Part shown: in pieces, positions 16,101 through 24,940 of the stretch | Numbering within the stretch: the first letter of the stretch is position 1 | Layout: every line of letters starts with the position of its first letter | Assembly: GCF_014636865.1 (NCBI RefSeq) | Contig: NZ_BMER01000004.1 | Location: 124,001-188,000, forward strand | Direction of reading: 5' to 3' | DNA: 64,000 bases | Source of the DNA: Parapedobacter pyrenivorans | Lineage (GTDB): Bacteria > Bacteroidota > Bacteroidia > Sphingobacteriales > Sphingobacteriaceae | The notes under the pieces: generated by a model | Databases searched by the model: none | The model's input: the letters and a program-made list of their open reading frames with translations, nothing else | What the model was told of the DNA's origin: nothing | Position numbers and translations under genes: made by a program

Positions 16101-16197
16101 GTATGGCGTGGATCCGGAGATGCCCGAAGGATACGGTGTGGGCGTGTACTATCCCCAGCAGTTTACCATGAGTGTGGGATGCAATCTTTCATTTTAA
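13108..16197 (+). CDS. SusC/RagA-family TonB-linked outer membrane receptor
   Basis: The product has about 1029 residues. A signal peptide (WSLVLICLWLFQSGSLKAQ) precedes a CarboxypepD_reg-like domain (IRGTVMNEQNEPLAGARVVE), the diagnostic DEVVVVGYG block, a plug domain with LNIRGFGSPLVIVDGIETN and ISILKDGAASIYGARAGNG, and a long barrel. There is no STN domain, which agrees with LacI rather than FecR control. Three ATGs in a row (13108, 13111, 13114) follow operator 4, and a longer TTG start at 13036 is unlikely. It imports oligosaccharides together with the SusD lipoprotein encoded next. Confidence 0.95.
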   Translation: MMMDNLKWSLVLICLWLFQSGSLKAQSQPERMTIRGTVMNEQNEPLAGARVVERGVPTNGTATDESGEFVLTVSRNASLEISSIGYATQQLEAIQGQRLTVRLTEDLAVLDEVVVVGYGQQRVATVTGSVSQIKTDKITVAPQVNVTHTLAGQLPGLISKQTSGIPGADDAGLNIRGFGSPLVIVDGIETNINTLDPNQIETISILKDGAASIYGARAGNGVILVTTKRGKQGKPNVQVNSSFTLQGSTRVIRPASSAERAQFEVDKWLNSGKPADQVPFTQEEIQKFRDGSDPKYLNTNWFDAAIRRYAPQQNHNFSLSGGTEAVKYYGYFGANRQETILKTNGGNYDRYNVQANVEAKVTQQLSAAVDIQYFNEHRLYPSGADGVGSNNNFWRDLIYAADPSFALELPDPSMLPYAGITYGNPIFGTNSELSGAQDKVNSITQLRGELRYDVSAVPGLNAKGVVIYRANSFDQKIVKNQERFYTYSAETGDYTYVRSSQDPMFLSRAASTDNRLVQQYSLNYDRSFLDAHNVSGMFMYEYVYERGRGFDASRGGFQSMAIEELFAGDRTTSANNSSSFANGRVSWIGRLNYSYQDRYMVETILRADASSRFAQGQRWGYFPSVSLGWNIAKENFLSKYDVFDILKLRASYGSSGYDAVANFAYLAGYRFDATYTLGNTLYSGLIPTGLANTGLTWEQMAIYNAGLDFSLWRQKLYGEFEIFRRERKGIPGSRTQSLPTTFGAELPVENLNSQRAQGVELRLGTTGTMGDWKYDITGNIAYSRSKWLSIDEPVYTDPDEIRLYKRSGAYTDRRFGYVFDGLFTSQDEIDNWPLSFDALNTDNSSLRPGDVRYKDLNGDNVINWRDQAEIGKGAEPHWTFGLNLVFNYKRFDFSALVQGAFDYTTNVMLESAPTMLNYGNYWNERDNNRADALLPRPSGSSTNDFYSDYRNHNTAYARLKNLSLGYELPSAILTKAGISRFRIYVAGANLYTVSSLNKYGVDPEMPEGYGVGVYYPQQFTMSVGCNLSF

Positions 16198-16209
16198 TTG
16201 ATTTTTGAC

Positions 16210-18087
16210 ATGAAGACAAACTATAAATTGGCAATCGTGGCGCTGGCTACCTCGGCCATGACCTCTTGTTATAAAGTATTGGATCAGGTTCCCACGGATC
16301 GGTATACGGATGCGGTGGTATGGAACGATCCCTATTTACTGGATGCTCACCTGGCAGAGCTGTACGCCAGCACGCCCGTGATGGTGGGCGATGCAATCAA
16401 CCTGATGAACTCGTGGGATGGGGCCCCGATGAACCGAGACGATAATAGCTTCGGTGCCATCATGGGATTCAGTGCCCAGATGGAGGGGCCGGTACGGACG
16501 ATTGAGATCACCGATGAAGCGAAGTATAATTTCGGTGCACAGGCGCATTTGCTGGGCATGAAGGAAAACGGTATCCAGGCAAATGGTACGGAACTGCAAT
16601 GGTGGGGTAATGCCTACTATACCATCCGGAACCTGAATAATTTCATTGAGCGCGCAGCAGGATCGTCCATCTCGAATGTGGAAGAGCGCATTGCCGAGGC
16701 ACGCTTTTTACGGGCGTTCTGTTACTTCGCGATGGTGAAGCGCTACGGAGGTGTTTCGCTGATTACGAAGGTTCAAGCGTTGGACGGGGATTCGACTGAG
16801 TTGTATCCCAAGCGGAATTCGGAGAAGGAGCTGTATGATTTCATCATTGGCGAGACCGGAGAGATTGCAACGATCCTGCCTGCCTCGGCCGTAGCCGGCC
16901 GCGCCAGTAAATGGGCGGCCCTGGCGCTTCGCGGACGGGCGGCATTGTATGCGGGAAGTATCGCGAAGTTCGGTTCCCAGCAACTGGACGGATTATTGGG
17001 CCTTCCGGCCGGCGAAGCGGAAGCGTATTTTCAGATCAGCTACGATGCTTCCAAGGCCATCATGACGGAGAGCGGGCACGGCCTGTACGACGAGGATGCC
17101 GATAAAGTACAGAATTTTAAGAATATCTTCTTGAAGAAGGATAACCGAGAGGCGATTATGGTGAAGCGGCATTCCGGGCCGGGTTTCCAGGCTGGCGGCT
17201 CCAACCGCTGGTCGTGGGATATGGTTGAATGTCCGCGCCCGAATGTATGGGGGGTGGGCAACTACCACGGACCGTACCTGGATATGGTCGAAGAATTCGA
17301 ACGGAAAGACGGTACTTCAGGTGTGATGGATCGCGCGGCTGCAAAAAGCCGGCTGTGGACAATGGACGAACTGTGGGGCGACCGCGATCCGCGTTTCTTT
17401 GCGTCGATCTGGACAAACGGTACGGTTTGGCCGGGTGCAGTAGGGGGCGTGCTGGGCGACAATACCATCGACATGCACAATGGTATCATTTCGCGCAGCG
17501 GTGACCTGATTGATGGGCGTTACGATTCATACGAAGGCTTGGCTGCGGTTGGCGACCAATTGGTACGGTTCAAGGAAGGGAATACGCCCAGTACGGGTTT
17601 CGGGGTGATGAAATACCTGGACACCGAAGCGGATAATTTCACGTGGTTTAGTGAGTCAACCACGGACTACCTGATTTTCCGTTATGCAGAGATTTTGTTG
17701 AATTATGCCGAAGCGGCTTTTGAACTGGGAAAAGCAGGGGAGGCACTGGATGCAGTCAACCAGATCCGCAGGCGGGCAGGCATTGCCGAACTGGGTGGCG
17801 TAGACCGGGAGAAAGTCCGCCATGAGCGCAAAGTGGAGTTGGTGTTTGAAAACCACCGGTATTGGGACCTGCGCCGCTGGCGGACAGCCGTTACCGAACT
17901 TACCCGTACCTACAGCGGATTGCGGTACCTGTATGACGCGGCGTCCGGAAAATACCGACTGGATTTCATCGATAACATCGACGGCCGTGCCAAAACACCG
18001 ACGTTCCCCGAAAAGAATTACTATTTTCCCATCGGACAGGGGCGCATTGCGGCCAATCCCAATCTCGTGGAAAATCCGGGTTATTGA
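16210..18087 (+). CDS. SusD/RagB-family nutrient-binding lipoprotein
   Basis: The 625-residue lipoprotein has a lipobox MTSC (Cys20) followed by YKVLDQVPTDRYTD, the usual SusD opening. Helical TPR-like blocks typical of SusD follow (RFLRAFCYFAMVKRYGG, ILLNYAEAAFELGKAGEALD), then the conserved C-terminal RKVELVFENHRYWDLRRWR. It caps the SusC channel at the cell surface and binds glycan. ATG 16210 gives a clean signal peptide and sits 12 bases after susC. Confidence 0.95.
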   Translation: MKTNYKLAIVALATSAMTSCYKVLDQVPTDRYTDAVVWNDPYLLDAHLAELYASTPVMVGDAINLMNSWDGAPMNRDDNSFGAIMGFSAQMEGPVRTIEITDEAKYNFGAQAHLLGMKENGIQANGTELQWWGNAYYTIRNLNNFIERAAGSSISNVEERIAEARFLRAFCYFAMVKRYGGVSLITKVQALDGDSTELYPKRNSEKELYDFIIGETGEIATILPASAVAGRASKWAALALRGRAALYAGSIAKFGSQQLDGLLGLPAGEAEAYFQISYDASKAIMTESGHGLYDEDADKVQNFKNIFLKKDNREAIMVKRHSGPGFQAGGSNRWSWDMVECPRPNVWGVGNYHGPYLDMVEEFERKDGTSGVMDRAAAKSRLWTMDELWGDRDPRFFASIWTNGTVWPGAVGGVLGDNTIDMHNGIISRSGDLIDGRYDSYEGLAAVGDQLVRFKEGNTPSTGFGVMKYLDTEADNFTWFSESTTDYLIFRYAEILLNYAEAAFELGKAGEALDAVNQIRRRAGIAELGGVDREKVRHERKVELVFENHRYWDLRRWRTAVTELTRTYSGLRYLYDAASGKYRLDFIDNIDGRAKTPTFPEKNYYFPIGQGRIAANPNLVENPGY

Positions 18088-18115
18088 TGCGGGTATTTAT
18101 TGACCATATGATTAG

Positions 18116-19369
18116 ATGAAGATGCAGAAAAAATGGAGCTTGATTCTATTCGCGTTGCTGGCCTGTTGCGGAAGTTATTCCTGCAACAAAAGTAACGGCT
18201 CGGACGCGCCGGAGGACGACGATACCGGCGTGCCTCCGAAAAAAGAGCATTACCCCGGCCTTTCGGTTTCGGCGTCGGGCCAGTTGCTGTTGAACGGTGA
18301 GCCTTACCGGGCGATCGGCGTCAATTATTTCAATGCGTTTATCCGGACGTTGGACGAAGGGCAGCAAAATAATACGTCGTATCGGGCCGGATTGGCCTAC
18401 CTGAAGGAACGGGACATTCCGTTTATCCGGTTTGCGGTTAACGGGTATTGGCCGAAAAACTGGGAACTGTACCTGAATAATCCCGATGCGTATTTCCAGC
18501 AGTTGGATGCGTTCGTGGCGGCCGCCGAGGAATTTGGCATCGGGTTGATCCCTTCGTTCTTCTGGCATACGCCCACGGTGCCCGATCTGGTTGGTGAACC
18601 GGTGAACCAGTGGGGGAATACCAGCAGTAAAACGCATGAACTCATGCGGAAGTTTATCCGCGACGTGGTGGTGCGGTACCGCGATTCGCCGGCGGTATGG
18701 GGCTGGGAGCAGGGCAATGAGGTGAACCTGCTGGTCGACCTGCCGGGCGATAACGACAACCTGCCGCCCATCGTCCCGGAGCTGGGTACGCCCACGACAA
18801 GGTCGAAGGAAGATAAACTGTATACGGCCGACCTGCGCGTGATGATGCAAGCGTTTGCCAACGAAGTGCGCAAGTATGACGGTACCCGGATCGTGATTAC
18901 CGGTAATGCCGTGCAACGGCCGGCAGCCCGGAATCTCTGGAAAAACCAAAGTTGGACCAAAGATACGCGTTCCGAATTTATCGAGATGCTGGGCGTGCAG
19001 CACCCGGATCCGATTGATGTGCTGAGTAGCCATGTGTATCCCGGATCGGCCGAAGAGGGCTATTTTTCAGATGAACCGGTTGGGGTGGATGGCTTGATCC
19101 GCGCAAGCATGGAGGCTGCCCAAGCACTTAAAAAGCCACTGTTTCTCGGTGAATGGGGCGCTCAGGAAGCTAAGTATGGGGCGCAAACGCGGGAAAAATT
19201 CATGGAGCTGCTGGAGGCAATCGAACGTAATCACGTACCGCTCGCTGCGATGTGGGTGTTCGATTATCCGCCACACGATACGGAAGAAGGCATCAATGTT
19301 TCGCCGGATAACGGTCCGCGGGAATACATGCTGCAAGAGATCAGGCAGGTCAACGCGCGGATACGCTAA
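18116..19369 (+). CDS. GH5-like endo-glycanase lipoprotein (probable beta-mannanase)
   Basis: The 417-residue lipoprotein (lipobox GSYSC) has an acidic linker and a clan GH-A (beta/alpha)8 barrel. The acid/base is Glu202 in WEQGNEVN and the nucleophile Glu346 in LFLGEWGAQ. The first strand motif FIRFAVNG and HVYPGS near 306 also fit GH5. In this locus, beside a GH2 mannosidase and a GH36 galactosidase, an endo-beta-mannanase acting at the cell surface is the best reading. The subfamily cannot be settled by eye. Confidence 0.85.
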   Translation: MKMQKKWSLILFALLACCGSYSCNKSNGSDAPEDDDTGVPPKKEHYPGLSVSASGQLLLNGEPYRAIGVNYFNAFIRTLDEGQQNNTSYRAGLAYLKERDIPFIRFAVNGYWPKNWELYLNNPDAYFQQLDAFVAAAEEFGIGLIPSFFWHTPTVPDLVGEPVNQWGNTSSKTHELMRKFIRDVVVRYRDSPAVWGWEQGNEVNLLVDLPGDNDNLPPIVPELGTPTTRSKEDKLYTADLRVMMQAFANEVRKYDGTRIVITGNAVQRPAARNLWKNQSWTKDTRSEFIEMLGVQHPDPIDVLSSHVYPGSAEEGYFSDEPVGVDGLIRASMEAAQALKKPLFLGEWGAQEAKYGAQTREKFMELLEAIERNHVPLAAMWVFDYPPHDTEEGINVSPDNGPREYMLQEIRQVNARIR

Positions 19370-19385
19370 TATCAGGCAACCCAAT

Positions 19386-21815
19386 ATGAAGAGTCTTAAA
19401 ACGATGCGATCAATGAAAAATTACCTAACGTTAGCTTTGGCCGCGCTGCTAATCGGAATAAATCCGGTTGGGGTGAAAGCGGATGATATTTCGCTCAACG
19501 GCGCGTGGGAGTTATCCTTTTTCCCCCAGCCCCGAAAGGCCGTGACCAGTCCGGACGGGCTGGACCAGGTGCAATCGCAGCAAATTGCAGCCACCGTGCC
19601 GGGCAACGTGGAGCTGGATATGCTCAAGGCGGGCCTGATTGCCGACCCGATGATCGGTAGCAATGTGTATGCCCTGCGGAAGTACGAGGGTTACCAATGG
19701 TGTTACACAAAGACCTTTGCCTCGCCCCGGGTGAAACCCCAAGAACGGATACGGCTTGTGTTTGGAGGCATTGACTGCCTAGCCGAGATCTGGTTCAACG
19801 GGAAACACATCGGTTCGGCGAGCAACATGTTCATCGAGCATGCGTACGACGTGACGGAGGCACTCAAGGCAGACGGTGAAAATACCCTGCAGGTGATCAT
19901 TCGATCGGCGGTAATCGAAGCCCAGCAGTATATGCTGGGTACCTTCAGCGTGGGCAACTTTGCCGCCACCGAGTCCACCTACATCCGCAAAGCGCCGCAT
20001 TCGTATGGATGGGACATCATGCCCCGCCTGGTCAGCGCTGGTTTGTGGCGCGATGTTTCCCTCCAAGTGGTTAATGAAACGCATATCGTCCATACGCAAT
20101 GGATGACTTCCAGTATTGACTTGGAAGCTAAAACAGCCCGGATTTTCGTCGATGTGCAATTGGCCATACCGTTTGAAAAGCTCGATCGTACGCAAGCCCG
20201 CATTTCGCTGAGACGCGGGGGCAAGGTCGTACACGAGGAGCGGGTACGGGTTATTTCACATGCATTCCGACGCATCATCGAGCTACAGAACGTAGCGTTC
20301 TGGTGGCCGCGCGGCTACGGTGATCCGGCTTTATATGACGCCCAGGTGGTGCTGGAAGACGAAAATGGCGGCGTGATCTCTGAGTCGCAATGCCGGATCG
20401 GCATACGTACGGTGCAGCTGGATCGGACTGAATATAACGACGTCGCAAGCGACTACGGACGATTCCGCTTTGTCGTGAACGGTGAACCGCTATTTATACG
20501 GGGAACGAACTGGGTACCGTTGGATGCCCTGCACAGCCGGGATGCTGCCCTAGTAGACGACGCCGTACAACTGATGGTGGAAGCCAATTGCAACATGGTG
20601 AGGTGTTGGGGCGGCAATGTATACGAAGACCACCGGTTCTTCGACCTGTGCGATGAGAACGGCATCATGGTGTGGCAGGATTTTGCGATGGGGTGCACAT
20701 TCTATCCCCAGCGCGATGATTTTGCCCGGATGATCGAAGAGGAAGCCACAGCGGTGGTAACGAAACTCCGTAACCATCCGTCGCTGGTGCTGTGGGCAGG
20801 CAATAACGAAGACGACCTGGCCCTGCGCTGGACGTTGATAAACTTCAACATCGATCCGAATAAAGACCGCGTGAGCCGGGAAGTGCTGCCACGGGTAATT
20901 TATGAAATGGATCCGACACGCCCCTTTTTGCCCAGCTCACCCTATTACAGCCAACAGGTTTACGACGGAGGCAGCCACGACGACCTGCTGCCTGAAAACC
21001 ATCTTTGGGGCCCGCGCGGCTACTATAAAGATGCGTATTATACCCAGGCGAAGGCCCGCTTTGTAAGTGAAATCGGTTACCACGGCCTTCCCAACCGGAG
21101 CACGCTGGAAAAGATGTTCACCAAGGATGCCGTCAATCCCTGGCTGGATGGCAACGTGGGATTGTGGAACGACGAATGGATGACCAAAGCGGTGCGGCCA
21201 TTTCCCGATGAGCCGAAACAGGGCGGACGTAATGATTTAATGACCAACCAGGTGAAGATCTTATTTGGATCGGTGCCAGCGGATTTAGACAACTTCATCC
21301 GTGGTTCGCAAGCGGTACAGGCCGAAGCGATGAAGTTTTTCGTCGAAAAGTGGCGGGGCGATAAGCCCGAACGGTCGGGCATCATCTGGTGGAACATCCG
21401 CGACGGCTGGCCCATCTTGTCGGATGCCGTGACGGATTACTACAATTCGAAAAAACTGGCCTTCCATTTCTTGAAAAATGTGCAGGAAAATGTGTGTGTG
21501 TTTATCAACGATGCCAAAGCGGGTAAGCACCCGCTGGTGGCGGTCAACGATACACGGAAAGATGCCAATGGGCTTGTGGTGGTCACGGATGTTGCCACTG
21601 GCAAAACGTTGTATGAAGGGAACTTTGCGGTGCCGGCGAACGGCAAAGTCGTCATCAACGAATTGCCTACGCAACAAGGCCAGGGAATGTTGCTGATCCG
21701 CTGTGAAATTGACGGAAAGCCGTATACCAATCACTACTTATATGGTGAACCTCCGTTTAACTTGAATACGTACTACGAATTATTAGGAAAAACAAATATA
21801 TATGCTATTAACTGA
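19386..21815 (+). CDS. GH2 beta-mannosidase-like glycoside hydrolase
   Basis: The 809-residue protein has a signal peptide (LTLALAALLIGINPVGVKA), an N-terminal jelly roll (ISLNGAWELSFFPQ), an Ig-like domain and a catalytic barrel. The acid/base Glu475 is in LWAGNNED and the nucleophile Glu562 in FVSEIGYHG. The NNE and SEIG motifs are those of GH2 beta-mannosidases rather than beta-galactosidases. It probably trims mannosyl residues in the periplasm. ATG 19413 is an alternative start. The next gene starts 6 bases after the stop. Confidence 0.88.
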   Translation: MKSLKTMRSMKNYLTLALAALLIGINPVGVKADDISLNGAWELSFFPQPRKAVTSPDGLDQVQSQQIAATVPGNVELDMLKAGLIADPMIGSNVYALRKYEGYQWCYTKTFASPRVKPQERIRLVFGGIDCLAEIWFNGKHIGSASNMFIEHAYDVTEALKADGENTLQVIIRSAVIEAQQYMLGTFSVGNFAATESTYIRKAPHSYGWDIMPRLVSAGLWRDVSLQVVNETHIVHTQWMTSSIDLEAKTARIFVDVQLAIPFEKLDRTQARISLRRGGKVVHEERVRVISHAFRRIIELQNVAFWWPRGYGDPALYDAQVVLEDENGGVISESQCRIGIRTVQLDRTEYNDVASDYGRFRFVVNGEPLFIRGTNWVPLDALHSRDAALVDDAVQLMVEANCNMVRCWGGNVYEDHRFFDLCDENGIMVWQDFAMGCTFYPQRDDFARMIEEEATAVVTKLRNHPSLVLWAGNNEDDLALRWTLINFNIDPNKDRVSREVLPRVIYEMDPTRPFLPSSPYYSQQVYDGGSHDDLLPENHLWGPRGYYKDAYYTQAKARFVSEIGYHGLPNRSTLEKMFTKDAVNPWLDGNVGLWNDEWMTKAVRPFPDEPKQGGRNDLMTNQVKILFGSVPADLDNFIRGSQAVQAEAMKFFVEKWRGDKPERSGIIWWNIRDGWPILSDAVTDYYNSKKLAFHFLKNVQENVCVFINDAKAGKHPLVAVNDTRKDANGLVVVTDVATGKTLYEGNFAVPANGKVVINELPTQQGQGMLLIRCEIDGKPYTNHYLYGEPPFNLNTYYELLGKTNIYAIN

Positions 21816-21821
21816 TTGGAA

Positions 21822-22802
21822 ATGAAGGAACACTTGTTAGGGATTGATATCGGCGGAACGAAATGCGCGGTTACGTATGGTCACTATAGCGATGGGGGGA
21901 TTACATTGGTGGATGAAGATCGGTTCCCCACCGCAGGGGTGGATGAAACGGTGTCGGCGATTTGTTCGGCGGTAGCAGACATGATGGCAAAGCATGAGTT
22001 GACCCGAGCGCAGGTAGGGGCGGTCGGCATCAGCTGCGGCGGTCCGCTGGATACGAATAAAGGGCTGATCATGTCACCGCCCAATCTTCCGGGTTGGGAC
22101 GGTATTCCGATTGTATCCCTTATCGAACAACGCGTAGGCGTACGAGCGGGCTTGCAGAATGATGCCAACGCTTGTGCACTGGCGGAATGGAAATGCGGTG
22201 CGGGCCGTGGTACGCGGGACATGGTGTTCATGACGTTTGGTACCGGACTCGGTGCCGGACTGATCCTTGATGGCCGCCTGTATGCAGGGACCAATGATAA
22301 CGCAGGCGAAGTAGGCCACATACGGCTGTCGAGCTTCGGCCCCGTGGGGTATGGCAAAGGCGGATCATTTGAAGGTTTCTGTAGCGGAGCGGGCATTACC
22401 CAGGTGGCAAGGATGCTCGTAACCGAAAAAATGCAGATGGGAATCGTAGTGCCTTGGTGCGATGCGGGTGAACTGGAACTTCTTACCGCACAAAAGGTCG
22501 CTGAAGAAGCACAGAAAGGAGATGCACTGGCCTTAAAAGTATTCGAAATTTCGGCCCGGAAGCTCGGGGAGGGGCTGTCTATAATCATCGATATCCTCAA
22601 TCCGGAACTGATCGTTATCGGGGGGGTGTACACACGCTGCAAGGATTTGATGGAGCCGCAGATGCTCGAAACCATCAGCCAGGAGGCGCTGTCCAATTCC
22701 AGTAAGGTATGCAGGGTGGTCGGATCGCAACTGGGCGAACAAATCGGTTCGTATTCGGCACTGTCCGTCGCGGCGGATCTATGGACTAAAAATGAAAAAT
22801 GA
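21822..22802 (+). CDS. ROK-family sugar kinase
   Basis: The 326-residue protein has the phosphate-binding GIDIGGTK motif near residue 7, LQNDANACALAEWKCGAG and FGTGLGAGLI in the middle, and AGEVGHIRL. The CxCGxxGCxE zinc motif of many ROK proteins is missing (here GYGKGGSFEGFCSGAG). No HTH is fused, so it is a kinase and not a repressor. It likely phosphorylates a hexose released by the PUL enzymes. Its stop overlaps the start of the SIS-domain gene, so the two act together. ATG 21822 is preferred over TTG 21816. Confidence 0.88.
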   Translation: MKEHLLGIDIGGTKCAVTYGHYSDGGITLVDEDRFPTAGVDETVSAICSAVADMMAKHELTRAQVGAVGISCGGPLDTNKGLIMSPPNLPGWDGIPIVSLIEQRVGVRAGLQNDANACALAEWKCGAGRGTRDMVFMTFGTGLGAGLILDGRLYAGTNDNAGEVGHIRLSSFGPVGYGKGGSFEGFCSGAGITQVARMLVTEKMQMGIVVPWCDAGELELLTAQKVAEEAQKGDALALKVFEISARKLGEGLSIIIDILNPELIVIGGVYTRCKDLMEPQMLETISQEALSNSSKVCRVVGSQLGEQIGSYSALSVAADLWTKNEK

Positions 22803-23377
22803 TGAAGGAGTTGATTTATAACAGCCTCGCCGAATCCAAGGTGGTACTGGACCGGTTTGTCAGTTGGGAAACAGCCGCATTGATCGACGAGGTGGCTACC
22901 GCCATGGCTGAAACATTGCGGGCCGGAGGAAAGATCATCAGCTGCGGTAACGGCGGGTCGCTATGCGATGCGTCGCATTTTGCCGAGGAGCTGACCGGTC
23001 GGTACCGCAACAACCGGCGACCGTATCCGGCCATTGCCATCAACGATGCGGCCTACATTACCTGTGTAGGCAACGATTATTCTTTCGAGGAAATATTCTC
23101 CCGGCAGGTGGAAGCGTTGGGAAAACCGGGAGATATCCTGTTGGCCATCAGTACGAGCGGCAACTCGGGCAATGTGGTGCAGGCGGCTGCTTCGGCGAAG
23201 CAGCAGGGCATGCGGGTGGTGGCCTTGACACAGGCAGGTGAAAACCGGTTGGCTGCGCTCGCGGATCATGTATTGGCCAGTCCGTCGGCTGCATACTCCG
23301 ACCGGATACAGGAAATCCACATCAAGGTGATCCATACCTTGATCCAGGCGATCGAATCAAAATTGGGACACACATAA
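22799..23377 (+). CDS. GmhA-like SIS-domain phosphosugar isomerase
   Basis: The 192-residue SIS-domain protein contains SCGNGGSLCDASHFAEELTG and ISTSGNSGNVVQAA, the two phosphosugar-binding loops, and closely follows the sedoheptulose-7-phosphate isomerase (GmhA) pattern, including DRIQEIHIKVIHTLIQ at the C-terminus. A heptose enzyme in a glycan-degradation operon is unexpected. Coupled by a 4-base overlap to the ROK kinase, it may isomerise the phosphosugar that the kinase makes (inference). Housekeeping heptose synthesis is the alternative. Confidence 0.85.
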   Translation: MMKELIYNSLAESKVVLDRFVSWETAALIDEVATAMAETLRAGGKIISCGNGGSLCDASHFAEELTGRYRNNRRPYPAIAINDAAYITCVGNDYSFEEIFSRQVEALGKPGDILLAISTSGNSGNVVQAAASAKQQGMRVVALTQAGENRLAALADHVLASPSAAYSDRIQEIHIKVIHTLIQAIESKLGHT

Positions 23378-23405
23378 AAGTAAACAGCTAATAAGCGTAA
23401 TTACG

Positions 23406-24929
23406 ATGGAAAGAAGAAATAAACAACACGGCGGGTTTGCGTTGGCAGGTGGACTGCTGTGCGCGCTGGCGCTGGCCTCGTGCCAACAGGGCACCCCCTA
23501 TACTGACGTAACGGTGGCCGATGCTACCCCCGTTACTTTGGAGGCGGTAGGCGCGGAATTCGACCCCCATTTTTTTGCTCAAAATTTGACGCGGAATGAC
23601 GGCGCAAAGCCGGAAGATTGGCAGCACGTGGTGCGCCGGGTAAAGGCCATGGAGCTGCAGAAATTCCGCGTGATGGCGCTGCCTCAATGGTATGAGCCGG
23701 TCAACGACAACGATGATCCACACGCGACCGATCCGAGTCGGTTTACCTTCGATTCGCCGGAGATGCAATCCCTGTATAAGGTGCTGGATCTGGCACAGGA
23801 GCAGGGGATGGAGGTTTGTATCGTGGTATGGGGATGTCCGGTATCGGTATCGTTACTGGATCCGGCGTATGCACACGTGAAGACCAGCTTTATGGCCGAC
23901 CCCGCAAAGAAAGATGTGTGGATCACGGGGCCGACGGATTACGACGAGTGGGCCGAAAATTACGCCGCACTTATTACGCACCTCGTCGACGATCGCCATT
24001 ACACCTGCGTAAAGGAAATCACCCCGATGAATGAGCCCGACGGTGGTCCGTTGTTGACGTCTACCGAATACATTAAAATGGCGAAGGTACTCGATGCCCG
24101 TTTCAAAAAAGACGGCATCCGCGACCGGGTGCGGTTTAACCTATCCGATAACACCGATACGCGGACGTTCTACCTGAAAGATTGTGCCGAGCACTTGGCG
24201 GAGGTGGCGGATGTGTTTAACTCCCATACGTACATCTTCGGTTATGACACGCCGAATGACACGATTGCCCGCTGGGAACGGAACAACGTGGAAATTTCCG
24301 CACGCGCGGGGAAACGCCACCTGGTGGGTGAATTCGGCTCAAACCAGACCGTGGGCGCTACCCGGCAGCGCGACATCGATCGGTACGAACGGGGCGTGCT
24401 GATGACGCGCCTTGCCCTCAATTTCCTGAATGCAGGGGCGGCGGGTATCAGTTATTGGAGCCTGATTGATCAGTACTATGGCCGCGATGCCGATTACCAG
24501 CAGATGCAGCAGCTCGGGCTGTGGAAATACGTGAAGGAGGCTTACCGGACCGACTCGACTTACGACCGGATCAAGGAAGATTATGAAGTGCGGCCGCAGT
24601 ATCATGCCTATGCGCTGCTCAGCCGGTTTGTAAAGCCCGGATCGGCCATACACCCCATCGACCTTCACGATGAGTTTGCTATCGGTACGGCGTTTCGCGA
24701 CACGGCGGGTAAATGGACATACGTATTTGCCAACGCTACCGATTCCGCGAAATCCCTCGCCGTTGTCAATCCGCCGGTCGGAGGGAACTTTGCCATATAC
24801 CGTTATGAAGAGCAATCGCTTCCCAAGGACGATCGTATGCTTGCGCCCGCAACGCATACGGATGCAAAAGATGGAAAGCTTCCCGTGGAGATCGCGCCTC
24901 ATTCGGTCGTACTTTGCCGCCAACAGTAA
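23406..24929 (+). CDS. Clan GH-A glycoside hydrolase lipoprotein (GH30/GH5-like)
   Basis: The 507-residue lipoprotein has the lipobox LASC. A TIM barrel carries ITPMNEPDGGP (acid/base Glu) and RHLVGEFGSNQT (nucleophile Glu), and a small beta-sandwich at the C-terminus ends IAPHSVVLCRQQ. The barrel plus C-terminal beta domain recalls GH30 or GH39, but I cannot fix the family. It probably cleaves a backbone or side-chain bond of the same polysaccharide. Confidence 0.8.
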   Translation: MERRNKQHGGFALAGGLLCALALASCQQGTPYTDVTVADATPVTLEAVGAEFDPHFFAQNLTRNDGAKPEDWQHVVRRVKAMELQKFRVMALPQWYEPVNDNDDPHATDPSRFTFDSPEMQSLYKVLDLAQEQGMEVCIVVWGCPVSVSLLDPAYAHVKTSFMADPAKKDVWITGPTDYDEWAENYAALITHLVDDRHYTCVKEITPMNEPDGGPLLTSTEYIKMAKVLDARFKKDGIRDRVRFNLSDNTDTRTFYLKDCAEHLAEVADVFNSHTYIFGYDTPNDTIARWERNNVEISARAGKRHLVGEFGSNQTVGATRQRDIDRYERGVLMTRLALNFLNAGAAGISYWSLIDQYYGRDADYQQMQQLGLWKYVKEAYRTDSTYDRIKEDYEVRPQYHAYALLSRFVKPGSAIHPIDLHDEFAIGTAFRDTAGKWTYVFANATDSAKSLAVVNPPVGGNFAIYRYEEQSLPKDDRMLAPATHTDAKDGKLPVEIAPHSVVLCRQQ

Positions 24930-24940
24930 CAGACCGCACG

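Noticed and set aside
18146-19033. Long antisense frame (295 codons) opposite the GH5 gene
   Set aside because: Arg/His/Pro/Ile-rich composition, no domain, and a coding gene with clear catalytic motifs on the other strand. It is a shadow of codon bias.
21884-22696. Antisense frame (270 codons) opposite the ROK gene
   Set aside because: Ser/Pro/Ala-rich low-complexity translation without motifs. The sense strand holds a complete ROK kinase.
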